Positions 39,401 to 47,500 of a DNA stretch of 64,000 bases are shown here, piece after piece. How positions within the stretch are numbered: position 1 is the stretch's first letter; each line of letters begins with the position of its first letter. The position numbers and the translations under genes are program-made. This DNA is from Antedon mediterranea. Its lineage: Eukaryota; Echinodermata; Crinoidea; Comatulida; Antedonidae. The stretch covers positions 29,624,001 through 29,688,000 of the forward strand of contig NC_092674.1 in the NCBI RefSeq assembly GCF_964355755.1. Reading direction: 5' to 3'. The notes below the pieces were generated by a model, which had not been told where the DNA came from, did not search any database, and worked only from the letters and a program-made list of their open reading frames with translations.

Positions 39401-42396
39401 CATATCATCATTACTGATATCCATACTATCACATTCATCTTTCATATCATCATTACTGATATCCATACTATCACATTCATCTTTCATATCATCATTACTG
39501 ATATCCATACTATCATCATTACTGATATCCATACTATCACATTCATCTTTCATATCATCATTACTGATATCCATACTATCATCATTACTGATATCCATGA
39601 CATTTTTGTTTATTGTTATTTACTTTTCCTTTAGTTTGCTTTTCATCAACTTGCTCCACATTAGTTACATGCTTTTCTTTTTTATTCAATGGTTCATCTT
39701 CCTCTTCATCACATTTGTGAGTGACATGTCTGGTCACATTTGGTTTCCTAATAAGGAAATAGGATGAGTAACATATTTTAAGAAAAAAGACAATAAATCG
39801 TTTGATAACATTTCTAAATTAGCTCCAGGTCATATTGATATCTGGTGTTGACTCGGCACTTATGAGCATGCTCAGAAAGTTATGGGCTTAAGCAGAATGT
39901 ATGATTGCTTAGCTCTGTATAGTCTAGTCACTACTAATATAATATCTGTAGCAACTCCAGCAAGCTCAATATCCAAATTAGATTACTTTAAACCTCAGGT
40001 ACAGGCATGAAGTTTAAATATAATATTTGGTTAATTGTACATAAATTAAATATTTGTAACAGAAATCGAGACGAAAAAAAATGAATTTCCCTTAATATGG
40101 TCAAATACAAAATTTGGTAAAATTCTTCCATAAAAACCAGGAAGACTTTTTTCAGTAGTTAGGTAGTTATAGCTAGGTAGCTAATGTAATAACATGTCGG
40201 GTGACTCCCTAGACGGTGAAAAAAGAAAGGTGGATATACGGTGGATAATTTTTGCTATAGCATGAAAATAAAAATCTGAAGTTGAATAAAAATATCAGAA
40301 ATGTAATATTCAAGTTATATTACCTATATTTAGTCATCTGATAACATTTTTTACCACACCATTTATTTTTCATAGGTTTTTAAAATGCCTCGCTATTTAC
40401 AAAATTTGTGTACAAAAGAATAGAGATTTTACTGTGTAATTTGAACTATCCCCCCACTGATAAGAAAGTGCTTATTTCCAACAAGCTCGTGTAACACAAA
40501 TAAAATCCCAAAAATTATGAAACATAGGGGAAACTATAGATCGATAATTATTGGAATGTATGATCAATAGAAATTTTTTGCCCGCACCTGGACTTTAAGT
40601 CAATTATGGGGAAAATTTATGGAAAATCAAGTTAAGGAACTCAAAAAGAATGCATACCTTCTTGATCTTCTTCTACTTTGATTGCTTTCTTCCTAAAAAA
40701 AGAGGAGAATGAAAATTATTAAATTAGTTGAATCCGAATACAGTAATAGTTACAATAAAAATAATCAATGACATTTGTTGATAAATAATTAAACTTAAGA
40801 GACATTTATTGTCAAGACCAAGGTAGCATTATTTTCATAAAATAGATATTATATTACTATCAGCTATTCATCCACTATACTAATAAATAAATAATTAGTA
40901 CTTGGAAATGTACATCTTAATAATATTACGACACACAAACGTATTTATATTGTGATTGAATAAAAAGTCTGAAACTGAACAGAAAGACAATTATAGTATG
41001 TATATACTACAAATAATGAATACATTACTTTGCATAATAATTAATATGTACATATTTATTATTACTAAAGTGAAAAGATCCAATCCTTTGTTTACCTCTT
41101 TTTTCTCTTGTGGATCTTTATTATCCTCTTCTAGGCAATCTTCTTTTCCTTCAATGACTTCCATCATTTCATCCTTTGCCACTCCATTTTCTTTTATTTC
41201 ATCGTTTGATTTTTCTGTGACTTTATATTTTGTTTTTTTGCTTTTTAAAACATCCTACAATAGAAAAAATCAAACATTCAAATTCAATTCAAAATTTATA
41301 AAGCGTCTAATGTTGTGAAATCTTCAACTGTTGTGAAATCTCCAACGATGTACATACAAAAAAACAACCAAATATATATAACCGTTGCTAACCAACTCGG
41401 TCTAGATTTAACTCTGGTCTGCACCAATAGAGAGAAATGGCGAACCGACGTCTAAAATCTGAGTGGGTATAAAATCATAACAAACCGTTGAGGGCGACAC
41501 ATTTCTTATGTTTATACACGTGAATCATGGCGTCGTCTAACCAATGTTGTTGCTGTAACGCTCATAATTCTTATTGTATTTGTGTATTTACACAATAAAA
41601 CAATGAAATATGTATAAAAGTCATCCATCATTCACAATCATCATAATACTCCTAAAATATCTCATATCTGTAGGTCTACATTAGACTAGGCATAGTATTA
41701 TAGTAGAATGGTGTTATCAAGCATTCATTACTGCCACTGGCGGTAGCCCCCCCCCCCCCTCCCCTGCAGGAAGCATCACGACACTAGCCACATAACAAAA
41801 TGGCAGTTGTCCAGCTGAAACTAATGCTAGGCCTACATCTACTACTAGAGATGCTCTACATAGTCTTACTACCTAGCTAGGATAGGCCTAGCAGTACCCT
41901 AGCTAAAGTAGTAGTAGTAGTAGTAGTACAGTATGCAATAACCAATTTCCAATATTATTATTATTATAATAACCGATAATCCGTAGGCTCGAGGTACTAC
42001 AGCATACATACAGGCCAACTATCTAGGGCCTAGAGCTGGGTACAGTATATAACAAAACGCGTCTTAATTCAATCCAAATTAAAATAAAATATGTTAAGAT
42101 TTGCCCATATAACATTAAAATTGTTAAGGGTGTTGCAAAAAAAAAGATACTGCTATTATGTGTGTTTTAAACCTTCTTTTCTACCTTCCTTTTTAACTCA
42201 ACCCATCGGAATTTCCCATACAATAACATGTGGCGAAATGGTTTGTTTACAATCTATACCCACTCGGTGAAATTTGAGTGACGTCATCGCGGTTCGCCAT
42301 TTCTCTCTATTGTCTCTCAGCCATCCCAGACTTGGGGACTCCTACCCTAGTGTGAAGGAAAGTAGATTAGAAAAAAAGATTAATACTTACTTCCAT
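21462..42396 (-). CDS. ATRX: ATRX chromatin remodeller (ADD domain plus Snf2 helicase)
   Basis: Exons in transcript order: 42391-42396 (Met-Glu), optional 41096-41254, 36076-36234, 35686-35720, 34937-35385, 34575-34655, 34121-34224, 30491-33766, 29905-30048, 29341-29592, 28849-28986, 28267-28444, 27490-27627, 26909-27084, 26578-26811, 26284-26420, 25916-26064, 25247-25403, 24645-24738, 24141-24256, 23722-23899, 23547-23579, 23199-23351, 22690-22917, 22353-22424, 21989-22027, 21462-21710. Without the optional exon they sum to 6975 nt, exactly 2325 codons (human ATRX is about 2490). Seen: ADD zinc domain (about 244-350, with [16 protein letters not shown] and [11 protein letters not shown]); a charged K/E/S/D region (about 350-1370); and helicase motifs [10 protein letters not shown] (I), APLNTVLNW (Ia), DEGH (II), LTGTPLQNN (III), [18 protein letters not shown] (IV), [18 protein letters not shown] (V), [13 protein letters not shown] (VI). 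ATRX is a nuclear ATPase that reads H3 tails and, with DAXX, supports H3.3 deposition at repeats. The use of duplicated 5' exons is uncertain. Confidence 0.95.
21764..21888. mobile_element. Family A MITE copy 5 (right end truncated)
   Basis: Left terminal repeat and core present; it stops after TTTGGGTACATAATTAG. In the ATRX intron before the last exon. Confidence 0.75.
23039..23153. mobile_element. Family A MITE copy 6
   Basis: Shortened copy with both ends recognisable. It ends about 45 bp downstream of the donor of ATRX exon 23199-23351. Confidence 0.75.
23963..24104. mobile_element. Family A MITE copy 7
   Basis: Full-length, both terminal repeats. It ends 36 bp from the donor of ATRX exon 24141-24256 and fills most of that 241 bp intron. 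Confidence 0.85.
24481..24624. mobile_element. Family A MITE copy 8
   Basis: Full-length, in the opposite core orientation to copy 7. It ends 20 bp from the donor of ATRX exon 24645-24738. Confidence 0.85.
24905..25222 (+). repeat. Long polypurine tract (G/A only on plus strand)
   Basis: About 310 bp are almost wholly A and G (GGAGGAAGG, GAGAGAGA and similar), just inside an ATRX intron. On the ATRX sense strand it is a polypyrimidine (C/T) run ending about 25 bp from the donor of exon 25247-25403. Such tracts can form triplex DNA or R-loops. The open frames here are a by-product of composition. Confidence 0.9.
25610..25914 (-). mobile_element. 5S-rRNA-derived SINE (SINE3-like)
   Basis: On the minus strand, 25914 down to 25804 reads as a degenerate 5S rRNA: TACGGC at the start, GTTCTCGTC, GGGCCTGGTTA, TGCTTGGATGGGAGACC, CTGGGAATA, CGGGTGCTGTA. 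About 190 bp of unrelated tail then runs to an A/T-rich end. A 5S head with a foreign tail is the SINE3 layout. It is too diverged to be a working 5S gene. Its first base lies directly next to the donor of ATRX exon 25916-26064. Confidence 0.75.
26165..26279. mobile_element. Family A MITE copy 9 (truncated)
   Basis: Left terminal repeat and core present. The copy breaks off after TTTGGGTACC, about 5 bp from the donor of ATRX exon 26284-26420, so intron bases next to the splice site come from the element. Confidence 0.75.
27300..27470. repeat. TIR element family B, degraded copy 2
   Basis: Shares GCTGTCTGAGTTGAATTCC, GTCGGGAGAA and TTAAACATGTTTAA, in order, with the element at 16788-16972. 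It lies beside ATRX exon 27490-27627. Confidence 0.6.
27940..28180. repeat. 20 bp tandem array, about 12 copies
   Basis: Head-to-tail copies of ATATATAGAATAGTATAATA with a few shortened units. In an ATRX intron; the open frames across it come from the repeat. Confidence 0.92.
28645..28795. mobile_element. Family A MITE copy 10
   Basis: Both terminal repeats present, with one extra CATATCACTACC unit in the core. It ends 53 bp from the donor of ATRX exon 28849-28986. Confidence 0.85.
29035..29110 (-). repeat. tRNA-like SINE remnant
   Basis: On the minus strand, GTAGCTTGGTGGTT resembles a pol III A box. About 35 bases on, CTAGGTTAAAATCC resembles a B box. Too diverged for a tRNA gene; in an ATRX intron. 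Confidence 0.35.
29187..29318. mobile_element. Family A MITE copy 11
   Basis: Both ends recognisable; the left repeat has lost a few bases. It ends 22 bp from the donor of ATRX exon 29341-29592. Confidence 0.85.
29827..29871 (-). other. Candidate extra ATRX mini-exon born from a tandem duplication
   Basis: A unit of about 77 bp covering the 3' part of exon 29905-30048 and its donor is repeated next to it. The copy has an AG before it (TCTCAG) and the same GTATAAT donor after it. It reads 15 codons in the same phase as the real exon ([14 protein letters not shown]). A third, more diverged copy lies further on, near 29745-29800. It may be spliced in without breaking frame; no evidence of use. 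Confidence 0.45.
30491..33766 (-). other. ATRX giant exon: ADD end plus charged low-complexity region
   Basis: This 3276 bp exon encodes the PHD half of the ADD domain at its start, then over 1000 residues rich in Lys, Glu, Ser and Asp. It contains internal repeats. A block of about 117 residues is present twice (around 31530-31880 and 31885-32240). A unit containing [18 protein letters not shown] occurs about five times (32244-32620). Acidic serine clusters alternate with lysine runs, typical of CK2-type sites and nuclear localisation signals. Antisense open frames here are mirror effects of composition. Confidence 0.85.
33990..34083. mobile_element. Family A MITE copy 12 (left end missing)
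   Basis: Core and right terminal repeat only. It ends 37 bp from the donor of ATRX exon 34121-34224. Confidence 0.75.
34121..34224 (-). other. ATRX exon encoding the GATA-like half of the ADD domain
   Basis: Reads [18 protein letters not shown], then [10 protein letters not shown]. This aligns by eye with the first zinc-binding half of the vertebrate ADD domain, where the CTAC...HPSLQVLICKNC pattern is invariant. It joins in frame to exon 30491-33766. Confidence 0.9.
34796..34905. mobile_element. Family A MITE copy 13 (left end missing)
   Basis: Core and right repeat, ending 31 bp from the donor of ATRX exon 34937-35385. Confidence 0.75.
35162..36268 (-). repeat. ATRX tandem segmental duplication, copy 1
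   Basis: It runs from inside exon 34937-35385 through the 35 bp exon (35686-35720) and the 159 bp exon (36076-36234) to AATTCAAT at 36261-36268. The same order of sequence recurs in 36269-41288. The join at 36268/36269 brings CCTCTTTTATC, found in copy 1 at 35162, directly after AATTCAAT, found at the far end of copy 2 at 41281-41288. This is the signature of a direct tandem duplication. Copy 1 keeps every reading frame open. Confidence 0.85.
36303..39598 (-). repeat. Coding-derived 42 bp tandem array inside the duplicated ATRX exon
   Basis: About 70 units of 42 bp (reading [14 protein letters not shown], with D/E variation) are mixed with about 15 shortened 24 bp units (SMDISNDD). One such unit occurs, single copy, in the intact ATRX exon at about 35195-35240, so the array grew from a piece of real coding sequence. 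All units are multiples of three, so a 1107-codon frame stays open. It is not in phase with the flanking exon at either end. Confidence 0.95.
39992..40591. mobile_element. 600 bp insertion of repeat family D with target duplication
   Basis: Flanked by ACTTTAA at 39985-39991 and at 40592-40598. The matching place in duplication copy 1 (35620-35626) has a single ACTTTAG and no insert, so it is an empty site. The ends are short imperfect inverted repeats (CAGGTACAGGC against CAGGTGCGGGC). A 7-8 bp duplication and CAGG-type ends fit an hAT-like non-autonomous element. A fragment of the same family lies at 17236-17500. Confidence 0.75.
41425..42312. mobile_element. Inverted-repeat element in ATRX intron 1
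   Basis: A perfect 23 bp inverted repeat occupies 41425-41447 and 42290-42312; it contains ATAGAGAGAAATGGCGAACC. Further inward, a second matched block GAGTGGGTAT is also mirrored. The 888 bp between the outer ends holds no ORF, a poly-C run and a TAG triplet run. No clear target duplication was found, so it may be an old non-autonomous DNA transposon. Confidence 0.65.
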
Positions 42397-44160
42397 AGTT
42401 AGGACAACAGCAATACTACAGTAGTAGTGAGGTGTTTTAAGTTTCAGAATTCATAACTTGGTATCTAAATGATAGAAAAAGATAGCATCAGTCAATAATT
42501 CTCAGAGAGTATGGTTTTGTAGAGTTTGTGACATTCAGCAAGTGTTGGGAGATTCAGCGAGTATATTCAAGCCATGTATGTACGGTACAGCTCCCATTTT
42601 TAACTTGTCATCTGATAAGACTTGTTCCACCACCAGAACTATTAGCGGTAATCATCAAACCTGCACAGATTTTAAGGCCTAGGTTACTGTGCCTCTGTAA
42701 CCATCCCTTAATGCATCAACCTTGATCACCTATATTAGCAGAAATTATCTTATCTGGTTTTCTTCTTCCCATTTTCTCAACTTCTCACACGAAATGTGAC
42801 ATTAAATCCCGCATTAAATATGCTGTAGTTGACCGTGTGCCAGTGGTTTGTACTGTGAGTTTGTGGCTTAATACTTAATATTGGAAGCACTACAGAAAAC
42901 CTTATCTGTTGTACATGTTGATATGTTGTACATGTTGATGTTCAACATGAATATTCATCACATTGAATAAATTATGCAAATGAGAATGTAAAATTTGACA
43001 AATGCTATCTTATTCTTAAAACAATATTTCGATGTAAACAGATTAATTATTATAGAAGAGGTTAGCATACAGTAAATAATATTTATTACAATTGATGTTT
43101 TATAAATAATTATTTTAAAAATTAAAACTTTTTCAATCAATAATGAGGTCATCTTTACTGATTGATGTTTTGAACTTACTCCCTCTGCTGTGAGAATTAA
43201 ACTTTTTTTAAAGAAATTTCTTTTGAGAAAATTAAAACCATACACTGATTATTATCAACAAAAACAAATGAGATATATATATTTAAGTATAGTAGTATGT
43301 GATTGTGTTAGTTTAAATTAAATAATACATCAATCCTACTCTACAAGTAGGGGGTGAGTACAATAAAGGCAAAAGCGAGACACACAATAGCATAGCGGAC
43401 TATTCTATGATGATGCATGTGAAATGTTGACATTTTCTTATTTCAGTTTCCGACTAGAAAGAACTAGGCCATTATTAGACCTGGGCTAGTAGCATAGGTT
43501 TTAACAACAGAAGAAAACATTAGAAGATTAAATTCTCTTTCCGAAGTTGTATCGATTAATCAAAACATTAGCCTACCCCACTAACTACACACATCATGAA
43601 TGAATGACCCTCTGAACGTAAAATTCACCGGCAGTAAATGCAGTGAGTGTCCACTGTGCATGCTGCGTCGAGCACCCGTCTTCTCTATCTAAATTGGACG
43701 CCTTTTACGTTAGTTTTAGGGCAATACTAATCTAATGTATTCAAAAGAATGTCGACTAACTTACTTAGTAGTACCCTTGTAAACAGGAATTCAATCTTAC
43801 TATAATAAAGTCTAGAATTTGATTAAGATTCGATGAGGCTGACAAAGTAGTCGCGAGAAAAGGTACAAAAGCACTGCGGATGAAAGACAGACAGCGCCCC
43901 CAATAATTGCTTGTTTTTCGCGCGTGATTTTAATAGTTCTCAGCTAGCTCTCTCTCCCCTCCCTAGAATCTAGATGGATGATGACATAGGCCTAGGCCTA
44001 GGCCTATAGTTAGTTCGAAGGTCCCTCTCTTTTTTCACCCTGAGCCATTTATTTATTTAAAAAAAAACATTTATTAAAACACAAATGAATTGCAATCAAT
44101 TCAACAACTGTTTAAAAAAAAATTTATTTAAACAATTTGATTATTTACAAAGGTGGTCCA
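42397..44160. other. ATRX upstream region
   Basis: Between the ATRX start codon and the Academ-like element. It should hold the ATRX 5' UTR and promoter on the minus strand; no convincing TATA box was seen. No coding exon recognised. Confidence 0.4.
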
Positions 44161-44591
44161 TAGGCCATCGGGTGAAAATCCTATCGTTCAATCCCGTTCC
44201 AGTCTCATTAGCCTAAAAAAACTCTACATGATAATTATGTTAATAATATTTTAAAAGTAATAACACAAAGTTTCACCTAAAAAACGTATCATATAACAAG
44301 GAAATCACATTTCAACGTCAGTATTTGAAAATTTTTTTACATTGTGTTGACCCATGACCTTTTCCACACGAAACTCTTTTAGCCAAAAAATGTTTTTTTT
44401 TCATTGAGGTTTTATTCATTAAATAAAATATTTATTCACAAAAACTACATTGAAGAAGCTCAGTGATATTTAGTATATTAATTATAACAGAAAACTTGAT
44501 AATAAAACAGTATTATCGTAATTTTAGTACAACAATTGTTAACGATTTGGTGAATATGGACGCGTGACATGAACTGTGCACAAACAACAGC

Positions 44592-47500
44592 ATGGCTTCG
44601 ATTGATGAAAGCCACGTTTGTGATCTTCAAATAAAATGTTGTTTTCACCATGAAAACATTACTGATAAAACGGCATTTCCAATTACGGAAGTTCGATTTT
44701 ATAAGGTTGTTGCTTGTACCAAGTTATGGGTAAACTTAGATGGTACCTGTAAAGATATTGCTAATAAACTAGTATCCGAGCTAGATATTCTTAATGCGTC
44801 ATATGAAGACATAATAACAAAGCATCCATATTTTGGATTTCATCACCATTGTTATCGTAAATACATCAACACAAGAACGATAGAATTGGTAAGTTTAACA
44901 CATTCACTAGCCTAGGTTTATTTCCTTTAGTGCAAACGATTCAAACCAAAATATATAAAATTAGGCCAACAGAAGAGTACCCTCCTCCTACCTTTCCTCC
45001 AAAATAAGGTCCTTATCTAGTCCTAGCTAGGGCCTGGCCCTAGCCTAGGCTATAATGTATACGCCCTGACAGTGACTCGAACAATGAAAGTAACTAGACT
45101 AAAAATTAGAAGTAGGCCAACAAATAGATATAATATACAACTGTGCAGTGGTAGTAAACTGAGAAACTCTACATTGCCAGTTAACAAAATTATTCTTAAT
45201 TTTTCATTCAGGCTGAAAATCGTGTGTCGAAAAAACGAAAAATGGAAAGTTCCCAGCCAACTGACCTTGCTAGTACTAGTAGTACTGCTAGTGATCCTCC
45301 ACCTACTAAGAAGACAAAACATTTGTTACGGAGCAAGACCCGTATCAGTCAATCAGGGACTATTTTACCTAAAGTATGTATCATTTGTAAAAAGGCACAG
45401 AAGCAGATTAGAAAAAATTACAAAACCTGCAACCAGAAATTGAGAAAGGCTCTCACAGATGATGCAGGTAAGAGCCTTTTAAAACAATTAATACAATTTT
45501 TTGTACGTGGTATAGATTATGTACATATATAACTTATTAACCATTTTTTTATGCTGTATATTTAAAGGATTCCTAAGAGCAGCTGCTGAAATGAAAAATG
45601 ACCAAGAAATGTTGAAGGACATACACGGAAAGAGCTGTGCTTGCATTGAAGTGAGGTACCATGACTCATGCTACAGGGAATATATAAAAATTGTGCACCG
45701 AAAGAAACATATTCATGCAAAGTATGTTTAATTTTATTTATGTTAAGTTATTGTATGTAAGCCTTATTATTATACATATTATTATTACTGTATATATTAA
45801 TTTGATATATATCATATACCAACCAAGAGATTTGTCATTATTTGTTCAGGTCTTCAACAAAGTCATTTTTTGATGAACATAAAAAAGGCTACAATGTGTT
45901 TTGTGAAACAATTATTAAAGGAAGAATGAAAACCGGTCAAGAAATCATCAGATTAAGTAAACTTCAGAAGTACCTTGACAAGTATATTCAAGAAGAGGAA
46001 CATATTAATTTGGGATATGTAAGGTACTGTATGCAGTTTGATTAATTTTCTTACCTTACAATGGAACATATGCGTAATAATGATATTGTTAATTTAATTT
46101 ACCTTCACAATAAGTTATAGCTTCTAATGCAATATTTTGTTTTATAACAGGTCAGATTTACTAAAAGCAAAACTCGAAAAAGATTTTCCAGAGCTTGTAT
46201 TCCATTTACCAAGTAAAAGGTTAGTAATTACAAATTGTAGATATATAGATGGTAACCCATAACAAATTGGAATGCTTTTTTTTTTAACAATTTGAATGTA
46301 TGTATACTATATTATAATAAAGTAATTATACTTTTTTTGGCATTTTTTAGGAATGAGGCAACCATGGTTTATTTTGCTGACATATCCACAGGCTCTTTTG
46401 CTGAGCAATTTTTGGAATCAGAAGAGAGTACTGACCTGTCATCAGATGCATCTGTTAATCCTGATATATCTACCACTACAAATAAAGAGGAAAGATATCA
46501 TTTGCAAGATGAATCACGAACAATTCACTTAGCAGGTAAACCATATTGTATAATTGTTTTAGACAACATATGAATTCATTAAAATAATAGCCTATTTAAT
46601 GGTAACTTTATTTGTCTTTACAGGCCTGATTTTAAAGAATGCAATCAAGACATCAGAGTCAATGGACTATAAGTGGCCTCCACGAGCAAGTGATATTAAC
46701 AATGTAGTTATGAGTGACATCATTCCATTCCACCTTTTTAATATCTTGGCAATATGTACCAACACAGTACAGGAACACATTGATCCATCGATGGCAAGTG
46801 TTCCAGAAGAAATCCGAAATAAACTTGAGGCAATCTGTCAAGACATTGTGTACTTAGCTTCAAGAGGCAGGCGACAAACACCAAAATCCTTAGCACTTGG
46901 TCTTACTGTTAGGCATATGACTGGTTCCACGCACCTCTTAGATATATTAAGTAAATTTGGACATTGTAGCTCTCCAGACACTATTGTTTCATACGAAACA
47001 AGTCTTGCGATGTTTCGATTGTCCACTGCTAATGCTGTTCCGGATGGTTTCAGGCGTGGGGAACTTGTTACTATGGTTTGGGACAACATTGATTTTAATG
47101 AAGAAACCACAAGTGGCCAAGGCACAACACACCACACCAATGGCATTATGCTTCAAGTGCAAAAAGATGATCCATTGCCAACTTCAGAAGAACGTCCAGT
47201 CATTAAAAAAGGTATCCGTAAATTTAAACATGTGGAAGTTGAGCTGAATGAATACAATCGTGTAAAGCGTGTTGGTCCATCATGCAATGTTCACGATCCA
47301 GAAAGCTTGTCTGTTGATAACTGGAAATCACTTCTCACTCCTTCCCAAGAAGCAGATTTCAGATTTTTGATGGCAAGGCTATATGGCGGTGCGTCCATAC
47401 CTGGATGGACAGGCTACAACATCACTACCCACAACTACAGTATCCAAAAAACTGCAATTCACTACTTACCTGTGATAGAAGCCTCTGCTACAGAATTGAC

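Larger units (their letters stand above)
36269..41288 (-). repeat. ATRX tandem segmental duplication, copy 2 (expanded)
   Basis: Same layout as copy 1 but 5.0 kb long, because of the 42 bp array (36303-39598) and a 600 bp insertion (39992-40591). It contains counterparts of the three exons: 41096-41254 (159 bp, open, splices in frame from Met-Glu), 40658-40692 (35 bp) and 36275-39747. The last is broken: entering it in the ATRX frame meets a stop at 39585-39587, at the edge of the array. Confidence 0.85.

Noticed and set aside
36275-39598. A 1107-residue repeat protein on the minus strand
   Set aside because: Repeat units are multiples of three with no stop, so the frame is open by arithmetic. 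It is out of phase with the flanking ATRX exon and ends just after a one-base shift relative to the intact copy.
38268-39767. A 499-residue hydrophobic repeat protein on the plus strand
   Set aside because: Antisense mirror of the 42 bp array. The same reasoning applies, and there are no domain signals.
46599-46623. Start of the transposase at the Met at 46599
   Set aside because: That Met is in intron sequence just before the acceptor TTTACAG. Six upstream exons join in frame and supply the Cys-rich N-terminus.
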